From Flavobacterium piscis (GTDB taxonomy: Bacteria; Bacteroidota; Bacteroidia; Flavobacteriales; Flavobacteriaceae): 64,000 bases of DNA. Positions 51,084 to 60,653 of the stretch are shown here, piece after piece. The notes below the pieces were generated by a model. The model had not been told where the DNA came from and searched no databases. It was given only the letters and a program-made list of their open reading frames with translations. The stretch spans positions 310,001-374,000 of the forward strand of contig NZ_LVEN01000012.1 of the NCBI RefSeq assembly GCF_001686925.1. The letters run 5' to 3'. Made by a program: the position numbers and the translations under genes. Every line of letters begins with the position of its first letter. The first letter of the stretch is position 1.

Positions 51084-51133
51084 GGGCGTACCACCATCGC
51101 GGCGGACTACTCCTATCCCTCACGCGGCTCACT
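51084..51133. repeat. GC-rich patch, possible structured repeat remnant
   Basis: GGGCGTACCACCATCGCGGC then GGACTACTCC and TATCCCTCACGCGGCTCAC is a 50-bp GC-rich island directly after the AT-rich hexamer array. It has no ORF. GGGCGT...CTATCCCTCACGCGG looks like the framework of another dispersed hairpin family, but only one copy is in the window. Confidence 0.4.
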
Positions 51134-51338
51134 TTTTTATAAGACATTTTCCCGAAAATTACCATTCTAATAATAAAGGTTTCTAAATTAAATGTATACT
51201 AACAAAGCCTACAAAACCTATAATTTACTGATATTCAGATGTAATTTATAAATTACAAGATCTAAAAACAAAAATGAATGATTTTTTTTGTTAACTTTAA
51301 GTGTTAAAATTTTATCAATAAATTTAAAAATAAATCCA

Positions 51339-52256
51339 ATGAAAAAATTATTTTATTTTTTGATAGTTTCTCTTTCCTTTCTTTCAATTCAGGCACAAAC
51401 CACTGCAGAAATTCCTGCAGAAAATCCTTTACCTTCTCTACAAGGAAATAGTTCAGAAGACTTTCAGGACTATGATGCTAACGAGTTACCCTGGCATGCA
51501 AGACGTTTTAAAATAACTGCGGGAGTTTTTTTTCCTGTCAATAATACACAAATCCAAGTGGGCAGCAACAATGGAAATCGTGGTACAGAAATAGACCTGG
51601 AAGATGATTTAGGATTTTCAAAATCAAGTACTTCCTTTGTGGGAACATTTGACTGGCGTATTTCAAGAAGATCAAGATTGGGTTTTGAATTTTTTGCTCT
51701 TGACAGAAGTTCATCGAAAACTTTACAAAAAGAAATTAATTTTGGAGAACACACCTATAATATAAACACAAGGGTTACTGCCTTTTTTGATGTTCAAATT
51801 GCCCGAATTGCCTATGGTTATGCCTTTTTATCTCAACCAAAATATGAGGCCGGTTTGCTAATTGGTGCTCACATTTTATTTGCTGATTTAGGAATACGCG
51901 TTGAAGCCAATCAGGCAATTGCAGAGTATAGAGATAATTTTAATTTTACTGCACCATTACCGGATGTGGGAATCTGGGGAGAATTTGTTTTAGCAAAACG
52001 ATTTGGCTTATATGTTAATGCCAATTATCTTGCCCTAAAAATTGATAATATTGATGGCCGTATCATAAGTTATAATTTAGCTCTTTCTTATAATGTGCAT
52101 CAAAATTTCAGTCTTACTGCAGGATATACAGGATTAAATTTTAAAGTAGATACTGAAAGAGACAGGCTAAACGGATATTTAAAATGGGGCTATAATGGTC
52201 CCACTATTAGTGCTGCTTATACTTTTGGGAATCATGTTAAGCTATATAAGCATTAG
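51339..52256 (+). CDS. Outer-membrane beta-barrel protein
   Basis: A 305-residue protein from the ATG at 51339, chosen because it gives a clean signal peptide (MKKLFYFLIVSLSFLSIQAQ); the frame continues upstream without one. The mature part has a ~35-residue acidic linker, then alternating amphipathic strands ending in aromatic or hydrophobic residues (KITAGVFFPV, TFDWRISRRSRLGFEFFALD, YAFLSQPKYEAGLLIGAHIL, WGYNGPTISAAYTFGNHVKL). It resembles small porin-like barrels. Substrate unknown; it is a single gene. Confidence 0.78.
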   Translation: MKKLFYFLIVSLSFLSIQAQTTAEIPAENPLPSLQGNSSEDFQDYDANELPWHARRFKITAGVFFPVNNTQIQVGSNNGNRGTEIDLEDDLGFSKSSTSFVGTFDWRISRRSRLGFEFFALDRSSSKTLQKEINFGEHTYNINTRVTAFFDVQIARIAYGYAFLSQPKYEAGLLIGAHILFADLGIRVEANQAIAEYRDNFNFTAPLPDVGIWGEFVLAKRFGLYVNANYLALKIDNIDGRIISYNLALSYNVHQNFSLTAGYTGLNFKVDTERDRLNGYLKWGYNGPTISAAYTFGNHVKLYKH

Positions 52257-52262
52257 TTTTTT

Positions 52263-52370
52263 TAGAGGACCTAAGTTCCTAAGGTACTAAGATTCTAAGT
52301 TTTAGATACAAATGGTCAAAGGTTTTTTTCTGAAACTTGAAACTTGAAACCTGAAACCTGAAACCTGAAA
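52263..52370. repeat. CTAAG units and TGAAACC heptamer array
   Basis: 52263-52304 repeats CTAAG-ending units (CCTAAGTTCCTAAGGTACTA), as at 46587. 52331-52369 holds about five copies of TGAAACY/TTGAAACC in perfect 7-bp phase. The gap has no ORF. Confidence 0.7.
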
Positions 52371-52378
52371 AAATAACA

Positions 52379-52410
52379 AACCCGATAACTATTACGGCTA
52401 TCGGGTTTAT
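52379..52410. terminator. Bidirectional terminator between the outer-membrane protein and GH97 genes
   Basis: AACCCGATA (52379-52387) pairs with TATCGGGTT (52399-52407), flanked by A- and T-rich ends. It can end both convergent transcripts. Confidence 0.8.
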
Positions 52411-52450
52411 TGCTCAAACTTAAACTTAACTCAAAATAAAACTTACTAAC

Positions 52451-54469
52451 TTATTTTTCTATTGGAGTAAATTTTATAGCTGTTCCTCCTCCAGCTGCCA
52501 ACTTAAGATCTAACATTGTTTTATTGTTTACTTTTTGTTTTGAAATGGTCACAGGATACGGATTTGTTTTGTAATTTGCTCCTGCTCCATCTGCATACAC
52601 TTCGGCTTCGTATTCTTTTCCGGCATCTAAAAACGATAATGCAACTTTAAGATTTCTTGCATAACTATTTGTGATAGCGCCCAAATACCAGTTTTTCTCG
52701 TCCCAGTCTTTTCTCGCAATGGTAGTATATTCTCCTATTTTAGAATCTAAAACTTTGGTATCAGACCACGTGCAGGGAACATCTTTTATGAACTGAAATT
52801 CCGGTTTTCCTTCGTAATTCTCCGGTAAATCTGATGCCATTTGCAACGGACTGAAAATAATGACATACAAGGCCAACTGGTTTGCCAAAGTCGTTTGTAC
52901 TCTTGCTCCTGATGGTGTTTTATAATCAAAATTGAAATTCCCCGGCGTATAATCAAACGGACCAGAAAGCATTCTGGTAAAAGGTAAAGTGGTTAAATGT
53001 TCCGGAGTATTTCCTCCATCTACAGACCAGGCGTTGTATTCCTGTCCTCTTCCGCCTTCTTGCGTCATAAAGTTTGGGTACGTACGCTGTAATCCGGTTC
53101 CTTTTATAGGTTCGTGATTGTCGATCATGATATGATATTTAGCCGCAGTTTCCATTACTTTTCTGTAATGACGTGCTCCGTACTGGCTGTCGTGCCATTC
53201 TTTTTTATCCAGATATTTATTTACATAACCCGTTTTTACGGTATTTACGCCCATTTTCTGATACAGTTTAAAAGCATCTTCTAATTGGCTTTCATAATGT
53301 TTTGTGGCTCCGGCCGTTTCGTGATGTCCTATTAAACGAACATTTTTGATGGCGGCATATTTTGTAATTTCTTCCAGATTAAAATCAGGATAGGCTTTTA
53401 CAAAACTAAAAGAAGAGCCATCAGCCGTCCAGTCGCCATCCCAGCCTTCGTTCCATCCTTCTACCAGAACTCCGTCAAGATTGTTTTTCGCCGCAAAATC
53501 AATGTATTCTTTTGTGTTTTTAGTCGTCGCGCCATGTTTTGGTCCTTGTCCCCAGGTGAATTTTTCTAAGTGCATTCCCCACCAGATTCCGATATATTTT
53601 GAAGGTGTAATCCAGGAAAGGTCTTCAATTTTTGAAGGATCATTTAAATTTAGCATGATGGTCGAAGTGGCTAATTCTCCCGGAGTTTTTCCTACCACAA
53701 TGGTTCTCCACGGAGTTCTAAATGGCGTTTGAGCATATACTTTTACACCATTTGCCCACGGCACTAATTCGCTTTTGTATTGTTTATCATTTGTTTTAAG
53801 TAACGTCATTGAGGCAAAATCGGTTAGGTTGGCTTCGTGAATCGCCACAAATAATTTTTCTTTGGTTTCTAAAGTCGCCGGTGTATTGATGGTATCGGTT
53901 TTACTAACAGCAGTTTTACGGTAGGTACTTTCGTAATAGCTGTTTTCGCGATGCACCGGAATCCACCACACCTCATTATCTGATTTAAAAGTGAATTGCG
54001 TGATTTCGTTTGAAATTTCTACTTTCCCTAAATTAGGCTGTTTTGGAAATTCATATCTAAAACCAACACCGTCATCAAAAACCCTGAAAACAATATCAAC
54101 CAGACGTTCTTCACCTTTTGATTCTTTCAAATGCACAATCAGTTCATTGTGGTGATCTCTTACTTTTTTGAATTCGCCCCAAGGCTGTTCCCAGGTTTCA
54201 TCAGCTGCTTTTTCTTCGGTGGAAACTACTTCAAAACCTTCTGTCATTTTTTGGATTCCTTTAAATTCAAATCCTAATAACGAAGGTTCTATAACAGATT
54301 TTCCGTTTGATGTAAAACTATATTGCGGCTGACCCGAAGGCGTTAATTCAAAAACCAATTCGGTATTTTTTCCCGGAGAACTTATTTTGTATGTTTTTTT
54401 AGTACTGCAGGCAACGATCAACATTGATGCTAAAGCGATTAGACAGTATCTATATTTTATGTTTTTCAT
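52451..54469 (-). CDS. GH97 alpha-glucosidase (SusB-like), inverting type
   Basis: A 672-residue lipoprotein (signal MKNIKYRYCLIALASMLIVA then Cys21). An N-terminal beta-sandwich is followed by a (beta/alpha)8 barrel from ~290 and a C-terminal beta domain. The glutamates used by inverting SusB are present: Glu384 in GHHETAG, Glu453 in NHEPIKGTG and Glu477 in GGRGQEYN. The position of the retaining-type Asp nucleophile is VKTGYVN (Gly414), which argues for the inverting subgroup. It lacks an acidic export signal after Cys21, so it probably acts in the periplasm. It ends the PUL operon. Confidence 0.92.
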   Translation of the reverse strand: MKNIKYRYCLIALASMLIVACSTKKTYKISSPGKNTELVFELTPSGQPQYSFTSNGKSVIEPSLLGFEFKGIQKMTEGFEVVSTEEKAADETWEQPWGEFKKVRDHHNELIVHLKESKGEERLVDIVFRVFDDGVGFRYEFPKQPNLGKVEISNEITQFTFKSDNEVWWIPVHRENSYYESTYRKTAVSKTDTINTPATLETKEKLFVAIHEANLTDFASMTLLKTNDKQYKSELVPWANGVKVYAQTPFRTPWRTIVVGKTPGELATSTIMLNLNDPSKIEDLSWITPSKYIGIWWGMHLEKFTWGQGPKHGATTKNTKEYIDFAAKNNLDGVLVEGWNEGWDGDWTADGSSFSFVKAYPDFNLEEITKYAAIKNVRLIGHHETAGATKHYESQLEDAFKLYQKMGVNTVKTGYVNKYLDKKEWHDSQYGARHYRKVMETAAKYHIMIDNHEPIKGTGLQRTYPNFMTQEGGRGQEYNAWSVDGGNTPEHLTTLPFTRMLSGPFDYTPGNFNFDYKTPSGARVQTTLANQLALYVIIFSPLQMASDLPENYEGKPEFQFIKDVPCTWSDTKVLDSKIGEYTTIARKDWDEKNWYLGAITNSYARNLKVALSFLDAGKEYEAEVYADGAGANYKTNPYPVTISKQKVNNKTMLDLKLAAGGGTAIKFTPIEK

Positions 54470-54495
54470 TATTTAATTGTATTAATTACAACTCT

Positions 54496-55740
54496 TTATT
54501 TAATTTCGTTTAGTAACTGTTTTGCTTTTGCTGGCTGCATCGAGACAAAATAATTAAAAGCCTGATCTAATTTTTTCTGGGCATCGGCATTGCCTTTCTT
54601 TTCTAATCTCAGATTATACATTTTACTGATTTCAGGAAAAACAGTTTCGGTGCTTTTTACGCCCGCAAATGCTTTTACTTTTTCGATATACGTATAACCA
54701 AATTCTACTGTTGGTTCGAACATTGTTCCTTCTCCAAAGTCATTCCAGGTAATTAATTGCAGGTAATTTAAATTTGCATTTTTAGCCAGAGCAAGTGTTT
54801 CATCAAGAGTTGCTCCGTTGTTGTGTTCTATTGTCCATCCAATTGCAGCTCCGCCACCACCTTCGGCATAAAAATCTTTAAAACCGGGATAAGCGCCTCC
54901 CATTGCAACAGCTAATTTTGGTTTGTTATTGGTATAAAAATTACTGAGATAAGTGTTATTTTTATATACCCAGGCATATTCTCCCGAAGCATTATCGCCG
55001 GCATCTACAGATTCGTTCCAGAGTGTTAAAAAAGTAGGTTTTGTGGTCAGAACATTAAAAACGTTGGTCCATTCGGCTTGTGTTTGTAATACGATTGGCC
55101 CGAAGTTAAGCAGTAATGGTTTTCCGTTTATTTTGATGTAATTTTTATCATCAAAATAGTTTTTCTCCATATAAGATAAATCGGTTTTGGCTGCACTGGT
55201 AACCGAAATTGCTTTTCCGGCGTTGACAACATTTGGCAAAAATCGGTCTTCATAAACAATGGCATATTCTAGTCCAACTTTGTCCAGCATCGCGATAAGC
55301 TGTTCTGTATTTTCTTTTATCATTCGATAATCGTTTACATCAAAAGTGCCGTACCAATCGATAAGAACACCATCGATTCCTGAATATTTCATCAATAATA
55401 AATGATTTTCGATTACATTTTTATCGCCTGAATGATAAGGACCAATGAGTGGATAATAATACGACGCAATGTCCCTGCGATTGTTTGCACCAATGTTGTT
55501 TGGATTTTTGTTGGACATTGTCCAGTGATATCCCCATTTTTTATCGGCACTACTTTCATTGGTTTCAAACCAAGGCATATAATGAACATAAATTTTGGTG
55601 CTATTTGTTTTTTCAATCGCAACAGGTTCAATTGTTTCCGGTTCTGTGGGAGTATCAGAATTTTTATCATCGCTGCTACAACCGGCGGCGACTAAAACAT
55701 TCATGATCCCAAAAAACAATAATGTGATAGCTCTTTTCAT
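54496..55740 (-). CDS. GH71/GH99-like glycoside hydrolase, surface lipoprotein
   Basis: A 414-residue lipoprotein (Cys21 in VAAGCSSDDKNSD). The SDD-rich start after the Cys is the kind of signal that sends Flavobacteria lipoproteins to the cell surface. The fold is a (beta/alpha)8 barrel: KIYVHYMPWFETNESSADKK, GIDGVLIDWYGTFDVNDYRM, and LQLITWNDFGEGTMFEP, where the WNDxGEG acidic residues suit the GH71/GH99 group (endo-alpha-1,3-glucanase or endo-alpha-mannanase). Substrate choice between these cannot be made. The last ~40 residues form a helical TPR-like tail (KLDQAFNYFVSMQPAKAKQL). Confidence 0.8.
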   Translation of the reverse strand: MKRAITLLFFGIMNVLVAAGCSSDDKNSDTPTEPETIEPVAIEKTNSTKIYVHYMPWFETNESSADKKWGYHWTMSNKNPNNIGANNRRDIASYYYPLIGPYHSGDKNVIENHLLLMKYSGIDGVLIDWYGTFDVNDYRMIKENTEQLIAMLDKVGLEYAIVYEDRFLPNVVNAGKAISVTSAAKTDLSYMEKNYFDDKNYIKINGKPLLLNFGPIVLQTQAEWTNVFNVLTTKPTFLTLWNESVDAGDNASGEYAWVYKNNTYLSNFYTNNKPKLAVAMGGAYPGFKDFYAEGGGGAAIGWTIEHNNGATLDETLALAKNANLNYLQLITWNDFGEGTMFEPTVEFGYTYIEKVKAFAGVKSTETVFPEISKMYNLRLEKKGNADAQKKLDQAFNYFVSMQPAKAKQLLNEIK

Positions 55741-55783
55741 ATTGATGTATTATTTACTTTATAATTTGCCAGAGATAAAAAAG

Positions 55784-55897
55784 AATTAAAAATTGAGAAT
55801 TAAAAATTAAAAATCTGCTGTATTTGCGTAAAAAAAAATTACTCGAAATAGTATGATCCTTAAAACATTTTTAATTTTTAATTCTCAATTTTTAATT
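55784..55897. repeat. 31-bp perfect AT-rich inverted repeat between susD and the GH71/99 gene
   Basis: 55784-55814 (AATTAAAAATTGAGAATTAA then AAATTAAAAAT) is exactly complementary to 55867-55897 around a 52-bp centre. It splits the PUL operon and could act as an internal processing or attenuation hairpin. Confidence 0.7.
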
Positions 55898-55927
55898 TAA
55901 ATAAGCTTCTCTACGTTTTAAAATATG

Positions 55928-55964
55928 TCAGCCTTCCACGACTAACCAACATGGAAGACTGACA
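55928..55964 (-). terminator. Hairpin just after susD
   Basis: GTCAGCCTTCCA pairs with TGGAAGACTGAC (one mismatch) 9 bases beyond the susD stop. There is no strong T run, so it may be a partial terminator or an mRNA-stabilising stem that raises susCD levels over the enzymes. Confidence 0.55.
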
Positions 55965-55973
55965 TTCAATAAC

Positions 55974-57488
55974 CTAGTTTACAGGATACCCAGGATTTTG
56001 TACCAGATTTTTATTTGTTGTGAGCACTGTACTTGGAATTGGGAAAATCGCTCTGTATTTCTCCGTTGGTCCTTTTTCCCACCATGAGTCGAAGAATGTT
56101 CCAAAACGGATGTTGTCTGTTCTTCTTCTTCCTTCAAAAGTAAATTCCTTAAGTAATTCTTTGTCTATAAAAGCAAGATCTATTACGGTAGGCATTTCTT
56201 CTCCGGCACGTGCTGTAATTTGCTGTACAAAAGGTTTTGCCAAATCTGCAGCTCCTAAACGTACATAACATTCCGCTTGCATCATTAAAATTTCGGCATA
56301 ACGAATTAAAACTAAATCATGATCACGTTCCCATTGTTCACCGGCTTTCATTTCGTATTTTCCTAAACGAACGCCCTGGTTTTCTTTGGCATCAGCCACA
56401 CTTGTAATTTCTTCTGTATAAGTTAAAGGTTCTCCGTTATCCATAGTAATTACAGAACCTGTAGCTACACTAATCTGATCTCCTGCCACCATACATTTTC
56501 TTCTTTTGTCTGTAGCAGCAAAAGCAGAATAAACGCCCGGTTGTGCACACATTCCGTTGGCACTCCACGGATAATCATTTCCTGAGGCAGAAATGGTTAG
56601 TTTATGTAAATAGTGAAGCGACATTGAGTTCATATAATTTCCTACTGTTCCGGCTTTTTGATCGTAAGGAATAGCGAAAATAATCTCTGGTGATTTTTCA
56701 TTTTCTGTGGCAAAATTGGCAAAGAAATCAGGCGCTAAAGTATATCCTGTTACTTTTTGGCACATATCAATACAATCCTGCCAACGCGGTGTACCAATAA
56801 AAGCTTCTGAATTTAGGTACAATCTTGCTAATAATGAATACGCTACATTTTTTGTTAATTTAGAATACACCACATTTGAAGTTAAATGCGGAATAGCGTC
56901 CAGCAATTCTTTTTCTACGAAATCATATACTTGTTTTCTGGTAGAATTTGACGGCAAAGAGGTATCTTCAAAATTTACTACAATTGGTACATTCCCAAAT
57001 AAATCTAAAAGATTATAGTAATAATAAGCTCTTAAGGATTTTAATTCGGCATAAATTGGCGCTTTTGCCGCAGCTGTCAAGCTTGATTTATCTACCTGAT
57101 AAATAATCGAATTGATTTTTGCGATTCCGGTGTAATTGTAACGCCATGCCGATAAAATCATACGGTTATCTGTTTTCCAGGTATGTCTTTGTGCATCCTG
57201 ATATTGTCCGCCATCATACCAATTGGTTCCTCTGGTAGGAATGGTAGCCTCATCGGAAACTGTTTCATTCAAAAAGAATACGTATTCACAAGTTGGATAA
57301 TTGGTAGAGATACCATCAGAGAATCCTCGTAAAGAAGAATAGGCTCCTCCTACTAATGCATCAACTTCTTTTGGAGTTTGTCCAAAATTCCCGTCTTCTA
57401 CTCGATCATATAAATCTTCATTTAAATCTGTACATGATATCGTAAAAAGCATGCTTACTACTAATAATGCTGTTATTTTGACTTTCAT
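55974..57488 (-). CDS. SusD/RagB-family nutrient-binding lipoprotein
   Basis: A 504-residue surface lipoprotein (signal MKVKITALLVVSMLFTIS then Cys19, followed by TDLNEDLYD). It has the SusD layout: N-terminal TPR helices (ELKSLRAYYYYNLLDLFGNV, the SusD_RagB signature), ligand-binding loops, and the C-terminal FEGRRRTDNIRFGTFFDSWW then PIPSTVLTTNKNLVQNPGY. It caps the SusC barrel and captures oligosaccharides. It is 24 bases downstream of susC in the same operon. Confidence 0.95.
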   Translation of the reverse strand: MKVKITALLVVSMLFTISCTDLNEDLYDRVEDGNFGQTPKEVDALVGGAYSSLRGFSDGISTNYPTCEYVFFLNETVSDEATIPTRGTNWYDGGQYQDAQRHTWKTDNRMILSAWRYNYTGIAKINSIIYQVDKSSLTAAAKAPIYAELKSLRAYYYYNLLDLFGNVPIVVNFEDTSLPSNSTRKQVYDFVEKELLDAIPHLTSNVVYSKLTKNVAYSLLARLYLNSEAFIGTPRWQDCIDMCQKVTGYTLAPDFFANFATENEKSPEIIFAIPYDQKAGTVGNYMNSMSLHYLHKLTISASGNDYPWSANGMCAQPGVYSAFAATDKRRKCMVAGDQISVATGSVITMDNGEPLTYTEEITSVADAKENQGVRLGKYEMKAGEQWERDHDLVLIRYAEILMMQAECYVRLGAADLAKPFVQQITARAGEEMPTVIDLAFIDKELLKEFTFEGRRRTDNIRFGTFFDSWWEKGPTEKYRAIFPIPSTVLTTNKNLVQNPGYPVN

Positions 57489-57512
57489 TTTTTATATTTT
57501 TGAGTTATTCGC

Positions 57513-60500
57513 TTAATTATTCAGCGTAAAATTTAATCCAACAGAAATCGTAGTTGGTCTAGGATAATTATTGTATCTGTCAATTCCGGGAGCCGCTAAT
57601 CCGGTTAAATCCATTACTCCGGTTTGATTGATACCGTCTTGCGCATTTAAACCAATTTCAGGATCTACACCTTTGTATTTTGTAAATACGGCAAGGTTTT
57701 CTCCCATAAGATAAATTCTAAGTTTTGAACTTTTGTATTTTAATGGCAAAGTATATCCTACTGAAACTGTTTGAAGTCTGAAAAAAGAAGCGTCTTCGAT
57801 CCAGTAATCTGAATATTTTGGAGCTGATGTTATGCCGCTATTCAGGAAATCATCCGGAACATTAAAAGTGGGTAATCTGTTAGGATCGTTCAACATCATG
57901 TTGGTTGCGTTTAATGCTTTTTGACCAAACATTCCGTATCCTGTAACACCTAAATCAAAATTTCCGTAAGTAAAATTCATTCCGATACCCATTGTCAAAT
58001 CAGGCTGAATATTTCCTAAATCTCTTTTATCAGCATCTACCAGAGCACTTTCTGCCACTACACTTCCCGCTGCATTATAGTATTGAATTTTACCATCTGC
58101 ATCAAGACCGGCATTTTTGAATCCCCAAAAAGTTCCAACGGGATAACCCTCGGCAATAATTTGAGAATATTGTCCTGACATACCCGCTAATCCGTGAAGA
58201 GATCCGCTGTAAATGACGTCTGTTTTATAAGTAGGATTCGATAACTTTTCTATTTTTTGAACGTTATGTCCTAAAGTTAAATTGGCATTCCATGAAAATT
58301 TATCTCCTTTTATGATATCTGCATTCAATGTAAGCTCCACTCCTTTATTAGACATTTCACCAACGTTAGCCAGCATTGTTCCTACTAAATAAGGAGGCTG
58401 AGGCACTTCGTAAGTATAAAGCAAATCGTCTGTGTTTTTTGAATAATATTCGAATGAACCTGTAATTCTGTTGAATAAACTAAAATCGACACCAATGTTC
58501 AATTGTTTTGTTGATTCCCATTTTAAATCAGGATTTGGGTTTTGTTTTGGCGAATAAGCCAAACTCCATCTTCCTGTAGTGGGATCGTAATAACTGTCGT
58601 TACCCACACCTAAAATCGAAAGCGATTTGTACTCTCCAATTCCGTCCTGATTACCGGTAACTCCATAACCTACTCTAAATTTAAGAGTGTCTAACCAACC
58701 TTTTGTTGAACTCATAAATTCCTCGCTCGAAACTTTCCAGGCTACAGATGCAGATGGAAAAGTTCCCCATTTATTGTTTTCTCCAAAACGGCTTGAACCA
58801 TCTCTTCTTACTGTACCGGTTAGCAAATATTTTCCGTCATAAGAATAGTTGGCGCGGGCATAAAACGAAACCAAATTTGATTTCCCTTTATATGAATACA
58901 CATCGCCCAAACGATAATTGTAACCTGCACCAAGATTGTTATAACTAAAAGCATCAGTAACAAAACCACTACGCTGTGCGCCAAAACCTTCGTAAATATT
59001 CTCTAAGTAAGAATATCCGGCAAGAGCTCCAATAGTGTGTTTATCAATAACTTTATTATAATTTACATACAGTTCTCCTTGCGCATTGGCATATTCAGCA
59101 TATGTTTTTTGAGCATATCCTTTTTCATCTATTCCCTCCATAATGGCGTAAGATGGCTTGTATGTGCTACCTTTTACTGCATTATGTTCGTATGAAATAT
59201 TCGCTACAGCAAGAAAATCTTTTAAAAATTTCACTTCGGTTTTAAAATAACCTAATAATCTGTGTCTTTCGTTATCAACGGTTCTGTTGGTTAAAATTTC
59301 AACCGGATTTTGGTAAATATTTCCACTTACAGCAGAGAATTCTCCGTTAGCATCATAAACCGGAATGGTTGGATTTAAATTGTAAGCACGCTCAAAAATT
59401 CTGTAATCCATTGGGTGCCATTTATCAACATTGGCAAATAAACCCATGTCGAATTTTACGTCTTTATTATCTCCAAGATATTGGTAAGCGTTAATATTTC
59501 CGCTTAATCTTTCAAGACCTGTTTTTTTGATAACTCCTTCGTTGTTTAAGTACGAAAGTGAAGTTCTAAAACCGCTATCAGCTTTACCAGAATTAATACT
59601 TAAAGTATGCGATTGCGAAATAGCGGTTTGCTGGATTGCTTTTTGCCAGTTTGTATTTCCACCATAATCAACAGCATCATTGTTTCCTGTATTACGGACA
59701 TAACCTCTCCATTGATTGGCTGATAAAAGATCTAAATTATCTGTTACATAACCCACACTTGATAATCCGCTGTAGGTTACAGAAACTCCTTTTGTACCAG
59801 ATTTTGTTGTAATGATAATAACACCGTTTGCTCCTCTTGATCCGTAAATGGCTGTCGCCGAAGCATCTTTAAGAACGTCTACTGATTTAATATCTGATGG
59901 CTGAACGATATTGATATCAACCCCGGCAATACCATCAACCACAATAAGCGGACTGTTGCTTGCCGTAAGTGAAGTTCCTCCACGTAAACGTATGGTAGAA
60001 CCTGCAGCAGGATCTCCAGAAGGACGAATGATATTTAATCCCGCTACTTTTCCTTGCAAAACCTGTTCTGTAGAAGAGATTGTTCCTTTTACCAGATCAT
60101 CGGCTTTTACACTTGAAATTGCACCTGTTAAATCTGATTTCTTTTGCGTTCCGTACCCAACAGAAACTACCTGAACTTCGGCAAGCTGATAACCATCATT
60201 TTGCAAACGAACGTCGATGTTTTGTTTTGTTGCCGCTGTAATCTGAACCTTTTGGTTGGTAGATCCAATAAACGAAACTTCGATAGCACCTCCTACGGCT
60301 ACATTCAAGACAAATTTTCCGTCAAAATCTGTAGTGGTTGCATTTCTGGTTCCAACCTCAATTACCGTTGCTCCCGGCAATACACTTCCTGTATTATCAT
60401 AAACAGTACCTGATACCTGCTTTTTTTCCTGCGCAAACATTCCTGCGGAAAGAAAAAGCATGAAAATCATGAATACCACATTTTTAGTAGTCCACATTTG

Positions 60501-60533
60501 ATGCAGGACTATTTTTTTATTTTTACTATTCAT
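57513..60533 (-). CDS. SusC/RagA-family TonB-linked outer-membrane transporter
   Basis: A 1006-residue protein: signal peptide (~20-34, FMIFMLFLSAGMFAQ), a carboxypeptidase-regulatory-like domain (KQVSGTVYDNTGSVLPGATV), a plug domain with the SusC signature (VVSVGYGTQKKSDLTGAISS and GSRGANGVIIITTKSG), then a 22-strand barrel ending SVGLNFTLNN. The barrel works with the SusD lipoprotein encoded next to import oligosaccharides using TonB-ExbBD energy. The first ATG (MNSKNKKIVLHQMWTTKNVV) gives a long n-region; MWTTKNVV is an alternative start. Confidence 0.95.
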   Translation of the reverse strand: MNSKNKKIVLHQMWTTKNVVFMIFMLFLSAGMFAQEKKQVSGTVYDNTGSVLPGATVIEVGTRNATTTDFDGKFVLNVAVGGAIEVSFIGSTNQKVQITAATKQNIDVRLQNDGYQLAEVQVVSVGYGTQKKSDLTGAISSVKADDLVKGTISSTEQVLQGKVAGLNIIRPSGDPAAGSTIRLRGGTSLTASNSPLIVVDGIAGVDINIVQPSDIKSVDVLKDASATAIYGSRGANGVIIITTKSGTKGVSVTYSGLSSVGYVTDNLDLLSANQWRGYVRNTGNNDAVDYGGNTNWQKAIQQTAISQSHTLSINSGKADSGFRTSLSYLNNEGVIKKTGLERLSGNINAYQYLGDNKDVKFDMGLFANVDKWHPMDYRIFERAYNLNPTIPVYDANGEFSAVSGNIYQNPVEILTNRTVDNERHRLLGYFKTEVKFLKDFLAVANISYEHNAVKGSTYKPSYAIMEGIDEKGYAQKTYAEYANAQGELYVNYNKVIDKHTIGALAGYSYLENIYEGFGAQRSGFVTDAFSYNNLGAGYNYRLGDVYSYKGKSNLVSFYARANYSYDGKYLLTGTVRRDGSSRFGENNKWGTFPSASVAWKVSSEEFMSSTKGWLDTLKFRVGYGVTGNQDGIGEYKSLSILGVGNDSYYDPTTGRWSLAYSPKQNPNPDLKWESTKQLNIGVDFSLFNRITGSFEYYSKNTDDLLYTYEVPQPPYLVGTMLANVGEMSNKGVELTLNADIIKGDKFSWNANLTLGHNVQKIEKLSNPTYKTDVIYSGSLHGLAGMSGQYSQIIAEGYPVGTFWGFKNAGLDADGKIQYYNAAGSVVAESALVDADKRDLGNIQPDLTMGIGMNFTYGNFDLGVTGYGMFGQKALNATNMMLNDPNRLPTFNVPDDFLNSGITSAPKYSDYWIEDASFFRLQTVSVGYTLPLKYKSSKLRIYLMGENLAVFTKYKGVDPEIGLNAQDGINQTGVMDLTGLAAPGIDRYNNYPRPTTISVGLNFTLNN

Positions 60534-60579
60534 ATCTAGTTATTTATTTTTTTATATCGGTCATATGTAATTTGCATAT

Positions 60580-60608
60580 CAATTTTTGGCATTACGACCA
60601 ATTTTTGG
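60580..60608 (-). promoter_or_regulatory. Direct repeats before susC
   Basis: CAATTTTTGG occurs at 60580-60589 and 60599-60608, 19 bp apart start to start (about two helical turns). An adjacent inverted pair ATAT..ATAT lies at about 60563-60579. The spacing suits a dimeric activator between the upstream exported-protein genes and susC. Purely a pattern observation. Confidence 0.35.
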
Positions 60609-60653
60609 GTTATGCTCATTTCATTAGAATTGATGTTTTAATTTGATAGTGAA

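Noticed and set aside
50935-51165. Minus-strand frame coding for alternating Tyr-Gln and Ser-Ile
   Set aside because: The periodic peptide is a direct product of the TTGATA hexamer array; there is no start context and no plausible protein beyond the repeat.
55432-55706. Overlapping plus-strand frames opposite the GH71/99-like gene
   Set aside because: Antisense shadows of a gene with a lipoprotein signal and conserved catalytic motif.
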